Origin: Elgaria multicarinata webbii
Lineage: Eukaryota > Chordata > Lepidosauria > Squamata > Anguidae
DNA length: 64,000 nucleotides
Direction of reading: 5' to 3'
NCBI RefSeq assembly: GCF_023053635.1
Contig: NC_086172.1
Coordinates: forward strand, 128,005,681 to 128,069,680
This document shows, in pieces, positions 40,120 to 53,845 of this stretch (its first letter is position 1; every line of letters begins with the position of its first letter). The position numbers and the translations under genes were made by a program. Below the pieces are notes generated by a model. It saw only the letters and a program-made list of their open reading frames with translations, was not told where the DNA came from and did no database searches.

Positions 40120-43100
40120 CTGTGGGAACATACGTACACAGTGGTTTATGCTATGACTTTGGACACCCACTTTAAAAAAAATTGCGCAGGGCATGCTTAA
40201 GACATTGAGCATAGCTAAGATCGTTCTTTGGTTCCCAGCCACAATCTAGTCTGCCTAATCCTTCTCTATTTAAATATTAATAATAGTTGTTATTGGGCTA
40301 CCAGTGTATGATGTCATTCACTACTGGTCCAACTTTAACTGGCTCAGGAAGCACAGAGGAATGGTCTTGTTACCAAAGTGAGACAGTTTGACTGGGTTTG
40401 GACGACACAATAACCCAAGGTGGTTTAAATAGTCCATGGTGGGTTATTGTGTCGTGTGGAGGGATTTTTTTAACCCATGGTGGGTTATTTGGCTGAAATA
40501 ACCCACACAAATAACCAACGATGTGCAGTGTTGGTTATATATAAACCGTTGTTGATTATTCTGTCATATGGTGGGCACCATGTGTAATTTTGTGTTCCTA
40601 CAGAGTCGCGAGGCAGAAACCCCTGCCACTCTTGCCCAGCGGGGCACCCTTGCCATTTTCCAGCATGCCCAAGCTACTGCCCATCCCCTCTTCCCAGCAA
40701 TTGTGATTGGGTCGGGTCCCCTTTTTTTTATATAAAACCATGTTTTATTATGGTTTTCATTTTGTGAACCGCCCAGAGAGCTTCGGCTATTGGGCGGTAT
40801 AGAAATGTAATAAATAAAATAAAAATAAAATAAATAATATATATATATATATTCCTGATCCCATTTCTGCACAAAAACGAGACTGGGAACCTTGCTGGCA
40901 CTTCCCTGCAATTTTCCCTGAAATGGGGTGGTGGTGGTAAATTAACCCCTTACCAAGGACTGTGGGAGCAACCCCCTTGTCAAGAATTTCCCACTTTTTT
41001 ATTGTTTATTTGCAGAAATTAGCTTCTGAGAACAATGTTAAAAAACAGAACAGAATCCCCTTCGTGCTGGGGTAGGGGGCCACCCGAAGGGTCTTTCCAC
41101 TGGGGCACCCCTTTCTTCCTCTTCCCCATACCTCCCCGCCTCCAAGTAAGCCTTTTCCAACAGGTTGGTGAAAAGGATTTCTCCTGCAGCTTGTTGTTTA
41201 AAAGTCAAGCCACGGGAGAAATCCTTTCCTCGACCTGTGGGAAATGGCTTCCTTGGAGGTAGGAAAGTGTGGGGCAGAGGAAGGAAGGGTTTCCCCAGTG
41301 GAAAGGGGTGTCCCCCCACCCCAGCATGAAGGGGGATTCCCCTGGGAAGTGGCTCTTTAAGAGCCTTCTTCCCACCCACGCTGCTTCTTCTGAGTTGTGC
41401 CCTTATCTTCTGAGAAAGTGGGGGTGCCAGGCATGGGGGTGGGGTAGATGTGGAGGTGGGCAATCCTTGCCACTCTTCCCCACGCCTGGCATCCTGACTT
41501 CCACAGAAGAAACCAGGTTCCTCCCCAGCTTCCCTACGTATCTCTCTCCCTGGCTTGCTTTTTGAGAGCTGTCAAAGGGGGCTCTAAAGAGCAGCACGCA
41601 GAGATTGTAAGGGGGAACCAGCACCACTATTTGGGCAGGAGGACTGAGAGGGGGTGGGTGCGAGATGAGTCAACACACTATTGGTTAATAGTCAACTCAT
41701 GGTTAGTTATTTCTCTGATTGTGTGGGAAGTACAGGCAAAATAACCAACTGTGAGTTGACTATTAATCCACCGTTGACTATCGTGGTGTCTGAACGCAGC
41801 CTGTATGTTTAAAGGCAGGAGTGGTAGTTTTCTCTTTAGACAGTTTCTATCTGATGGCTGTGAAGGAGACAGGTATGCTATTCTAAGGGTAATATCTTGG
41901 ACCTTATGAAATGGACTGAAAGTAAGTTTTCTGGAATGTCTAAGGTTGAGCCCTACTTAGTAGTCAAGCAGTGCAGAAAGGCATTCAACTAAAGTAATCC
42001 TTTATTTTGCAATTATAATGCTATGTCATTCTGCTTCTCCTCTACAATAAAATAGGGTATTTAATAAGAGTTCTGATTAACAGTATGTATTTGCAAATAG
42101 ATTTTATGCAAGGGTTTGCCGAGATTGCTTGGTTACACACTTTATGAAAAAGCGTTTCATATCCAGAACAGTAAAGGGAACCCTAGCTTGGACCGATAAG
42201 AGTCTGGCCTTAAAACAGTTCTTTCCCATGCCTTGTGTTTACTTTGAGGCACGCAAGTGGCCATTAACTTGGTGGGAGCAGCTATTGAAAGAAAGAAAAA
42301 AGCCAGAGAGACATTGCTAACAGATTAACAGGACTGAATCGAGTGCATACTTTTTGTTGCATTTATACTCCCAGGTGCATTGTCATAGGAGTAAAAACTC
42401 ATTACAGCCAGTCTGTGAAGCTCTCTTGAATTCTTTATATGTCCAACATAGACTGAAATAATTTGTATATGGTTCCTAATACCTCCAGCAATTTGCTTTC
42501 TAATTACGGATTTCTCACTTCAGTTTGTTCCTCTTCATCCATTTCTAGCCTTTTTGTGAGTCACTGATCCACCTTTGGTTAGATTTTGTTAAACCTTTAT
42601 GCAAACCCAACTATCATTTCTGCCAAATACCCTCTAATCTACATGCAGGTTAACACACTCAGCTGACCCTCAAGATTAGGTCTACAGTTCCTTCGGAAAC
42701 AAATGCAAGAACAAAGAACCTGGAATGCTAGCGGGCCTGCTTCTCTTTTTCCATCTGTGCAAAAGTGATAGGAAAATAGCACTGATTACCAGGTAGCAAT
42801 CCTGTAGGTCAAAAGACAGTTTGGTTTTTGGTCAGCTACATACCACTGCCTCCAAATTAAAAATATAGTTAGTTGGCAATTCCATGTTCTTCATTTCAGG
42901 GTGCAATCCTATGCATGTTTAGACACAAAAATTCTCCTATAATAGCTGGCTGGGGAATGCTGGGAGCTGTAGGACATTTTTGTGCCCTTAATCACTTGAT
43001 AAGTAGCTCATGGCTCATTGGCTTTATGCACATCTGGTAGAGAATTTAACTTCCTAACCTAATAATCCCTGCAGGAAACAAACATTTTTTTCCAAATCTA

Positions 43101-46100
43101 GCTCAACTAGACTGGTTGAGACATCCAATACGAACAAACTGAAGTTGGCCAACTGATGTTTAATAAGTCTACTTGTTCAGTCCTGAACTGGTTTATAGTG
43201 CTATAGGAAGAAATAATTATCTAGGTTTCTATTGAAATACTCCCTGAAGCATATGCCCATCTCTATGGAAATCATTCCATTCATATTGATGGTGCTATAT
43301 AAATAAATAAATAAATAATAATAATAGACAACTCCCAGGAATGGACATGGCATCTTTGGAGCAGGATGCATACAAAAGTGAAGGAATATCTACCTGCTAT
43401 GACAGAAAGCAATTTACAACTGGAAGAATATAATCAGCTATTTATACAGCTACCACTTGTGTTAGCTATCACCTCCTCAATTCCACATCCTTTCTATTTC
43501 CTGTTGTACAGAAGGGATACCAGAACCTTTCTTCATCACCTGAATTTTCCCACTCTTACCTGCCACATTTTTTACATGGAAATTCCTCCTCTTGGTTTTG
43601 GACTTTGCTGGTAGTCTCTTGTTTGGGTTTGGGCTTTCTTCTTCTCTTCGGTGCAGGTGGAGAAGTCTTCCGATATTTCATGGGTGTCTCCTTTGTTCTT
43701 CTTGAAGCTCTGCCTGTGGCTTCAGCCCCTCTTGGAATACCAGGTTCCTGGAATCTTTCCATAAGAAGACTACCAGCCTTCACAGGAGAAGACAAGTACA
43801 AGTTGGAAGATAAAGATTGCTTATGAGCTGGATGCTAAACAATAGCCAGAGATACGGATTTTCCAGTAACTAAAAAACCACCGCCACCAATGGCCAAAAA
43901 AGCCCACCCACCAATGGAAAAAAGTTTCCAGTGACTAAAGCATGGTAATTAGATATGTAATTATTACATTAATGAATTGCAACATGGGAAGTTTCAAATG
44001 GTAACTACACTGTAATATTCTAACAATCATGTCACAAACAGGTAAGAACAATTTTTTAAAAAGTTTTCTTTTAAGCTCCCAATAAAGAGGAAATTTTCCA
44101 ACTGTTTTCTTCACTTTTTAATTCATCTCGGACATGCATGCTTTTACAACTTTAAGGCTAGACTGCTATCATAATTTCTACATGGAATTTTCCTTGAAGA
44201 CTGTTGATGCTCAAGCTGCTGAAGCTTCTGCAAGTTTTTGAAGGCCTGCCAGAAACATGTCATGCCATTACATCTGTACTGTCTCCACATTGTCTTCTGG
44301 GCAAAAGGAAAGAAGCTACTTTTGAATCATGAATGCCTAAATTCAACAAGTAGAACCCAAATCAGAAATTATGTCTCCCTGTATATCATCATATCATATC
44401 TTACAGAGGAGTGGGTGGGGGAGGTGAATCACAGCCCAAGGGCTGAAATAAATTTCAGAGAAGCTACATTCCAGCGGTAGTCTGGCCCACAAGCAAATTG
44501 AATAGGGTCAAAAGACCAAAAGTATCAACGTATTACAGCTTAAAGTTCTTGCTTCTAATAAGCAAGCCTCAAGAGAGACACTGCAACCTTTCAGGAGGAG
44601 GAAAAACTGTACAAAAGCTGGGAAACTATGAAAGAATTGACCGATAGGTGAAAGAGGGTGAGGCTGGAAGAAGGAGAGGTGGCCATTTGGGAAACCCTGG
44701 AGGCCTGGGCTGGGACCCCAGGAGGGTTGGATTTGGCCCACAGGCCTGAGGTGCCTCACTACTGTCATAGCAATTGTTTTTTAAGCTAAAAAGTGCTATG
44801 AGCAGCCTGGAGGGAAGGGAGGTTTACAGAATATATCAAATAAATATCCAGGTTTTAGCAACATGTAAAGTGATAGCATCAGAGGCAACACGACACAAGA
44901 CTTCCAATATTTGGAGGTCTACAGTCTCCACAGGTATGTAGGTCACAGCATCTTGAAAATCCATGGGAGGATTGCAGCCATAGTTTAGAAACATGTGTTT
45001 CTTCGTTAAAAAAATGGACAGCTATTACAAAGGAGAGGATGCTTACCTGCAACTGTGGTTCTTTGAGTGGTCATCTGTAAACTCACATATATAGGCTATG
45101 CACTTGCACCCATATGTGTGAGTCACAGAGACCACAAAGAAGAACCTCTAGTTGAGACATAAAATGTATGTATCCACATTCACAAACCCGACTCTGACTG
45201 ACAGCATCAGGCAGGTGACAGCCTACCATACAAAACACCCAACTTAAGACACAGAAACATTAAGGAAATCTAAAAAGTCATCCATTTTGCAAAAAACTTG
45301 TAAAGCATACATTACATATCGCAGGTCATTTCAACACCCACCTGGTTCTCAGTGTGTAATGGCTGTGTGGGTTTGGGAGGTGTTATGGTGCTGTTCTTGT
45401 CATGCAATTCATTCCCTTCTACGACTTCCTCTTTTATAGCCAACTCATCCTCCATTTCTCCTTCTTCATCCTCATCTTCAGTGTTTTCATAATCTTCATT
45501 ATATGTTCTGGGAGGAAGAGTACGCGTAAGCCTATGGGAACTCTTCGTAAGGGTACAAAAGGAAGGCAAGTTAGAACTTTTTGGGGAAAGACTCACTTCA
45601 ATGCAAAGTCATTAGTCAAAGTTTCAGTAAGAGTAAAATAGGCCCAGTCAGCACCACTCCAACAGTTCTCCCTCGTGATGTTTAGAAAAACTCTCCAAGT
45701 TCCATTAGTCATTCCACTGTTTAAAGGAAATGGACGACTTTTGTTTTCAAGCTTCATTCCCTTAAGTGCAACTTTACAGATCTCCAACATAATATTTTAG
45801 TGCCAAAGCCAACATCCAGCATGTTACCTTTATATCTACTTCAGCTTCATCTTTAACAGCTCTTTCAGTGGCTGCGTCAACATCCCCAAAGATTAAGGTC
45901 CCATTTCGGCCTATTTTGACTTGTTTTTTATATGTATAATAGAACTCCACGCACTGTCCCACAGTCTTAGTTTTTATCTGGAGTATTAGAGGTGGGGGGA
46001 GGAAAAGAAGAGGAAATAGGAGGGGGAAAAAGACAAGTTACATTACATTACTCTCTGTACACAAGTACAAACTTACTCCTACCCCCCTTGGGCACATTCA

Positions 46101-47968
46101 TGTACTTTAAAATAATAGTCCATAATCCTGAGACTTAATTCAGGTCTATTATTCTTGAGGTTTGCCATGTGTGCCCAGCATGACCTGACTTCTACTATTT
46201 TTGACACTTCCGGGGTTTGAGAAGTTGTCATAAAGTATCAGGGATGGGGATGAAGGAAGAGGAGGACATTCAGAAGCTCCAGTGGGTACATACGGCAATG
46301 CAATTTCCTGGATGGGGGTTACTGTCTGGTGTTTTGCTTGATCAAGATTAGTCATAGACTTAGTTAAAAAATGTATTGTTTTCATGTATTTATTCTGGCC
46401 CATTCCAAAGGCTGAGGCACAAAACAAAAGTTCTAAACAATAAAGTACAATTTCTATTAGAAAGGAAAATCGAAGTAAAATCATCCAGGATTTCAACTCT
46501 CCCCCAATGGGTTTCCTCTACAATTTTTTAATCATGACTTCTTTCCATCTGTCGCATAATGTTCTAAGACATCCTGAGAACAAGATGACCAATAGATGCT
46601 CACAAAATTACACATCTTCCACTTTTCTCTTTCATTTCCCCAATATTTTTGAAGTGTTTATTTCCAGCTCTTACACTCCGGAACAACCCATTTTGTGTTC
46701 ATAACAATTACATTTCTGACGGCTGCTTCATCTCTAATTTTCCTCCACAGAGAAGTGTCCAGAGAAACTATGTACTTTGTCACATGTGACTTTATTTTGT
46801 CATTACACAGATGAAAGCAAAATATTTTTTCTCACACTGCACTACGTAATTGAACACTATTGCAGGCTTTCCCTATGCAGAGATGATCTGTATGCAAAGA
46901 AAATTCAGCCCATGAAGTGATATTAGCCACATCTAATCATTCATATCTCAGCTTAATAAGCTGAGATATGAACAGCGCCTTTCCTCTTCCCTTTCTGTGA
47001 GCGACAGAAACAATCAACGAGGGACTCTTCAGTTAAGAAAAGTTCGCTGTTTCATCTGCAACAGAAAACAATTGTTAAAAGCTTTGGGACAAGCCAGGAT
47101 AATATTAACCCATGGTGTGAAGTTGGCTTAATACCTGGCTTGTCCCAAAACAATTAACGAGAGATTGCCAGTTCAGACAGAACAGGGAAACTATAGTTAA
47201 TTGAAGATTTTCTAGTTTGTTTGCGCTCATCGCTGAAGGAAGAGTGAAGGAGCTGAGCCCACACCCAAACTGCCTGCTCATATTTCTCTTTATAAAGCCG
47301 AGATATGATTGTCTGAACCATCATTAGCATTTCAATTTTATATTGTACTAAATAAATAAATAGTAGCATTATATAACGAAACTGCTCAGCACCAGTATGA
47401 AGTAAACACGATGGCCAACCAGCCCGTGACTCTTTGTCCGTATCAATTTTTTTGCAATGCATTGGGCAAATGATAAACAACTCACAAGCTTCTGAACCAG
47501 GAAGAAGTCTTTCTTGTAGATAGCAATTCCTTTATTGAAGAGCTTTTTCTCGAGTGCACTCCACTTATCTGATCCTGAAAAGAACACAATTCCATTTCAT
47601 TCCTTTTTATTCTCCACAAACATTGAAATGCTTTATTCCAGCTGTATCTCCTAAACACCTCTGTCATCTTGCTTGAATTGTATTTGAAGTTATTATTCCT
47701 ATGTAACATGTTTTTCAGAGAGCTTTTGTAGGTAAATCCCACTTCACGCCCCTTGACAGGGGTATGCTAATATTATAGTTCATTAAAAAATAATTCCAAT
47801 GCTGTGCTCTTTTTAGCTAATTATCTACTAACAGAACAATCCTATGGTTGTATGTGTATTTTGCTTGTTTTTGTGGTTTTTTAATCTTTGTATATTGTTT
47901 TTAAGTGTTTTTATCTTATGTGGACTGCCCAGAGAGCTTCGGCTATGGGGCAGTATACAAATGCAATA

Positions 47969-48015
<47 letters not shown>

Positions 48016-49301
48016 TGATGATGGTGGTGGTCCCTAGGTAATATTCCATAGACCTTAAGACTGTCTAGAAAACCCCTTCTGAGGGCTTAAACAGAGCTCC
48101 AACTTCTGAGGGTTTCCCCCCCAAAGTTGGAACCCCCTTTCTGGGTCCTCCCAGCCATTGCAGAGGTTTCTATAGTGGCATCCTCTATGAGGCTGGAACT
48201 CAGAGGGGAAGAAATTGAAGTGTTGGGGGTGTACCACTGGGCAGGCAGAGAGTGGTCAAGGATACAAGGGGAATGTTAGATAGGCCCTGAGGCCTGACTA
48301 ATGGAAATTCCCTTTTTGGAGGATGGAGAGGCAAAAGAAAAATCCTCTGCTATTCCAATCTCCCTGCCAACAAGAGCCTGGCGGGGCTTACAACAGGATG
48401 CAGCCTTCAGATTGGAGTGCTCCATCGATAGGGCTCCTTGCCCTCAGGATTGCTCTGTAGCCTGCCCATCATATAATTGAACATATACCCACCAGCCCCC
48501 AATTTTTAGAATTACTTTAAAAATAATAATTCTGTATACTCAAAACGCTTGTCTCAGGCATAGGTATGTGTATCGATGACAGCAACAGATACAAAATTGA
48601 ACTTTATACAGATAGTGCAAAAGGCTTCATGATTAATATTTGAAACACGCAATGCAAAGCCTCCTGTATGCCACCAACCAACATTTCAACGGAGAGGATG
48701 CCAAGCCAAACCACAGCTGGAATGGAATGCTGTGTGATTTCCTCTTCATGCCCAAACTAGCCTTAGATTGAGACGAAAGTAATTGGAAGTGGCAGCTAGG
48801 GATGTGTCCTTACGTACAGAATGTAAACAGGATTTACTATTGTATTGCATATTGCACATACATAAATTGGCTTCAAAACTGTTGAGCTGATTTGTACAAA
48901 CAAGCTGTTATTCTTAAAGCAGAGATGATAGAATTCGATATTCTAGGGTCTCCCGAGTGCACTGAAGCATTAAACTAGGCTGCCCAGATCCTTTAGGGAC
49001 ATCAGAGCAGCTGATAAGCCAACAGGGGCAGTGACATATCCACCAACCAAGTTCCACAGTGACCTCACAGCAGATTAGCCAATCATTTCAAGAGAGGTGG
49101 GGCAAAGGGGATAGTGTTTAAGGAGAAATGCAAGAGTTAAGAGATCAGAGGAAGACAGCCAGAACCAGTGCAGGTAAGTTCTAAAGGTGCTCAAACTGCA
49201 TGCTTTCAACAATTTGACACACTGCAGATTGGTCCACACTGCCACCTCTAACTGGTTTGTACGTAAATGAATGTGGATATTTGTATCTGAAGGGCTGTGC
49301 A

Positions 49302-49345
<44 letters not shown>

Positions 49346-52300
49346 ATTTATTTCTTACCCACCTCCTCGTTTGGATTGAGGCGGGGAACAACAATAAGTA
49401 TATTTAAAATTGATTAAAAACATAATATACATTGTTAAAACATCCTAAAAACATTCTAAAATATTTTAAAATTCCACTGGGTAGGCCTGCCAGAAGAGAT
49501 CAGCCTTAACAGCTTTCTTAAATGCTAAAAGACTTTTAAGTTGACGAGTCTCCTCCAGCAGGCCATTCCACAGTCTGGGAGCAGCAGAAGAGAAGGTTCT
49601 CTGGGTAATACTTGTCAGTTTAATTTTGGCTTCTCAGAGGATCTGAGTATGAGGGGCGGATTGTATGGGAGGAGGTGATCCCACAGGTAGCCTGGACCCA
49701 AACCATGTATGCTAGTGCACGTTATATATAAAATAAACGTAAGGCAATAATCCAAAGAACTGTGATGCTAATTGCATGAGCCTAAGGGGGCTTTAGACTT
49801 GTTTTTGTCAAATGGCAGCCCATCGTTCCACATCGTAAACTGAGTCAAGTTGCAAAAGAAGCTGGCAATATAACGAAGGGGCCAGCTGCTCAAAATGGCA
49901 TTTCCAGAAACAACTATACATGCTACAATTTTCTCCTACACTCTCATTTTGTATTCACAACCTCAGTGGAATATAATATTTGGTCCCTTATGGAAAGAAA
50001 TTAATGACAAGAGTCCCCAAAATCGGAAGTTACTGTATTCCTCAAAGCCATTTTTATGTCATGAGACTTTCACAAGACACTTAATTAATTTCCTGTACCT
50101 GTTAACTTCTTTTGAATTTTAGGACCATTTTTTTAAAATCTGGGAGATTTTGGCTACAGATAAACCCGGTAATGAATAAAGTCTCCCCAGCCAGTGTGGG
50201 GTATGGCAAGAATTTTCCTTTCATAAAGTAGTTCAAAAATGAACACCTCGACTGTGGCTTTAGCAATTACTTCCCTTTTCTACTGCAGAAGAGCCAAGTC
50301 TCCAGCAGAAAAGCATTTTTCTCTATGGTAAGATGTCGACCTTTCAGTTTAAGAAAGCAGACAATGCCCATACAGTAATTAATTTGAATTATACTTAGGA
50401 CTAATTCAATTTAAAATATCCATTTCCTTTATTTCATGTCATGATTCATAATTTTTATGTTCCTACACACACACACACAAGATACAAAACGATAATTTTG
50501 GCATCACTTCTAAAAACAGACTGGATGAAAGCAATTTGGTTCCATATGGAAAAACAAGTACAAAGAAACAACTACTGAATTAGAACAGTGCTTGATAACA
50601 TCCTATACTATTAGTATCTTCACAATGAAGCGAACAAATAATCACCATAATCCTATATGGCTTTGCCTCTTCCTGCTGTCCAAATACCTGCTGATGAGAT
50701 GCTCCTGCTGCCAGAAAGGGAGGCAATTTTGGCCGCTTCCTCTCCCTCTCCCTGGACTTCTTCCAGTGGGAGCCTCCTCTGGACTGCAGTCTCTTGTGTA
50801 ACACAGGATCCAACCCACCATGTTTATTTGACCATGTGATCTCCCTGAATCTTGATACTGAACTAGCTCGCTCAGTAATTACATGTCCAGGGTAAAGACA
50901 AAGCCCATTTTCAAATAAATCAGGGATCCATCAGTTAGATACCACAATTCTTTATGCAGCAAGAGAAGCAGGAAAGAACCTGAGATTCGTAACAATCTCA
51001 TTATGCACCCAGGTAAAATTGGAGAAATAGTATCTCAAAAGCTCCTATTGTCACCAACTGCTGCCAGTATTAGGAGCAGACGGAAGCATCTCCAAGACAG
51101 AACTAAAATTATCTTATGCCTAAATAGCAAGCATCAGAGCAAGAAGGAAGGAAACAGAAGTAGCAATGCTCACTTCCTAGTGGTCAGCATACCTGTGTAG
51201 TGATAGTCTGCCAGTGGGTGGCTTGGTGACCGCACAGATCTCTTCAGCAGCAATTTGGTCAGAGCAGCCTGGGGGGGGGGGGGGGGATACAAACAGGTTT
51301 CATGACAAACAGTAAAACCTGAACAAGCCCACTGTCACCAACCAGGCACAATCTTTATTGTTTACTACAGTGATATATTTAAAGTCGACTTTGCTAAGAA
51401 TGCACGGAGCGAATAATGTTTGCCTATTCATCCTTGTAACTAAGCGTTTGAGGTAGGTGGCCCGGGAGCTAGACACATTTAAGTCCGCTTAGCAAAAACA
51501 AGGTGTCCTGAAGTAGATATAATGGGATAATCTTCCTTGGCCAAAGCTCATTTTTGCCACACACACACATCCTTTTTTATTGAGAGCAGGGGTGTCAAAC
51601 CTCTTCTACCTGAGAGCTGAATTTAATATAGGAGAAGGGGCTGCATTTCAGTGGTGGTTGGGGTTGAAGGCAAACCACCCCCCAGTTCTTACTGCCAATA
51701 ACAAAGCCTTAGAATCATAGAACCATAGAATAGCAGAGTTGGAAAGGGGCCTATAAGGCCAGTGAGTCCAACCCCCACTCAGTGCAGGAATCCACTGTAA
51801 AGCATACCTTAGGAAAGGCATTCCAGCCTTTTAGAATGAGAAATTTACTGTGCAAAAGCCAGGGAACCACCAAACGATTGGCAGTCAGAGGAAAGGGGTG
51901 ATGCCAGGGGAAAGGGCTGTGACCAATGGCGGAACCCCCTCAGGCCAGACTGGGCCCAAGAGCCTGAAGTTTAACACTCATGATTTAGGTATGCTACAGG
52001 TTAGAATACTCTCAGCTCTAATTCAACTTTACAGGAAAGGAGCTGAAGTTAACATGCAAGAGCTGTGCTTGGACATTGTAATAAACATGATTTATTGGGA
52101 CAGAAATGAGCTGAGCTTCTCTCTGGGCATGGGTCCCCCCCACTCCTTTGTGGACGCTATCCATTTTTGATTAACCACAGCTAGTTGTGTTCTCTGAACC
52201 TAACAGACTGTGGTTAAACTACACTTTGATCGTGGGAAGCTGGCTTGTTTCAAACAAACAATTAAGATTAGCTATAGTTTAAGGTTCAGATGGCATGCTA

Positions 52301-53804
52301 AAATATGGTTTGAACCTAAAACAGATTGAAAACTTCCTGTCTCCTTCTCATGGCCGTGCCAGAGGAGGAGGAGAGGGAAGCATGGAAGCCCAGGGGGAGG
52401 CTAGACACATTTCCTTCGTGATGTATCAGGGATGGGCATCTTGTGGCCCTCCAGATATTGTTAGACTGCAATGCCCATAAGCCCAAGCCAGCATAGCCAA
52501 TTGTGAGGCATAATGAGAGATGAAGTCCCCCAACATCTGGAGGGCCACGATTTGCCCACCCTGCAATAAATCGTAGTTTACTGCGATGTCGAAGTGCAGC
52601 CACTGGGTTGCCAATGGTTTCCCTGTGACATCCTAAGCTGAGACTCATAGCTCCTTGCTTCATGTCTAAAAAACTCTTATCCAGAGGGCCGCATTTTCCC
52701 CTCCCTCTCCAGCTTCGATTTAGTCCTGTCTTCCTACCGGGAAAGGTATTTGCGACATAATTAAATTTCTTCTCCGGCACGGAAGTATTATCTCACCTGA
52801 TAATGATCCCTGTCAGCACGTCCCCAATTATAGTAGAACTCCCACCCAGGAATTCTGCCTTAATTAATGACTCTTAATTAATACCTATGTTTAAACATTC
52901 AGTTCACTCAAGTAAACAGTATTCCAAAGCAAGTAAATTAAGGCCAGAATGATTCCAGGAACTCAATTGGCACCACTTGAGCACAAGGAAATTCTAGGCA
53001 GTAGATATTATTCAACTACTGTCCTGTAAAGTATCTGTACATTGAGAACACTTAACAAGGACTTGTATGCATTTCACTTTGATGATAATCATAATAAATA
53101 ATAGTAGCACATTCAAGATGGCCAATTAAAAACTAGGAAAGTGATCTTATATTGGCCATGCTGGCTAGGGATGATAGAACTGTAGCCGAACACATCTGGG
53201 AGGCATCAGGTTGGGGAAGGCTGCTATAATCAATAGAAGGGAAGCTCTCTTTATTAGATATAGCTTCCAAACAAACAACCCAAACCCATAACAGCTCTAT
53301 GACAGACATCAGCAGTACACATGAGTCAGACAATCGGCCCATCTAGCCCAGTATTGTCTACGTCAGCCTGCCCAAACTTGGTGCCTTTTGGGAAGGGCTG
53401 TCGCTCAGTGGCAGAAAACCTGCTTTGCATGCAGAAGGTCCCAGCTTGAACCTTAGCTTCTGCAGGTAGGGCTCGGAAAAAAACCAGGAAAGCTGCTGCC
53501 AGTCAGTGCAGGGAGTTGTAATCCAACACATCTGGAGAGCACCAGGTTGGGGAAGGCTAGCCTACACTAACTGGCAGCAACTCTCTAGGGTTTCAGGTTC
53601 TATCTGGCATGTGCTCTACCCATGAAGCTTCAGCCCTTCCACACTAGGTAATGGTTCGTGTAGAGACAACACAGTCTGCTAGGACTGTGAAGACTAAGAG
53701 GCAGATGCACCATCGATAGTGGAAGGAGGACTGGAAGGGGAGATGTAAAAGGGAAAAGTAATACCAAAAGAATGTTCTTTCTCTCTCTCTCTCCCCTTCT
53801 TCCT

Positions 53805-53845
<41 letters not shown>

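Noticed and set aside
39765-40175. 136-codon plus-strand frame
   Set aside because: It is the antisense shadow of the last MIDEAS exon, whose repetitive Ala/Ser codons keep several frames open.
41035-41744. Long open frames on both strands at 41.0-41.7 kb
   Set aside because: They lie in the palindromic GC-rich fold-back element. Mirror-image frames on the two strands are expected from an inverted repeat.
43778-43827. Upstream alternative acceptor for the 43560-43777 MIDEAS exon
   Set aside because: It would put the exon out of phase with the preceding one (phase 0) and has a weaker pyrimidine tract than the chosen site.
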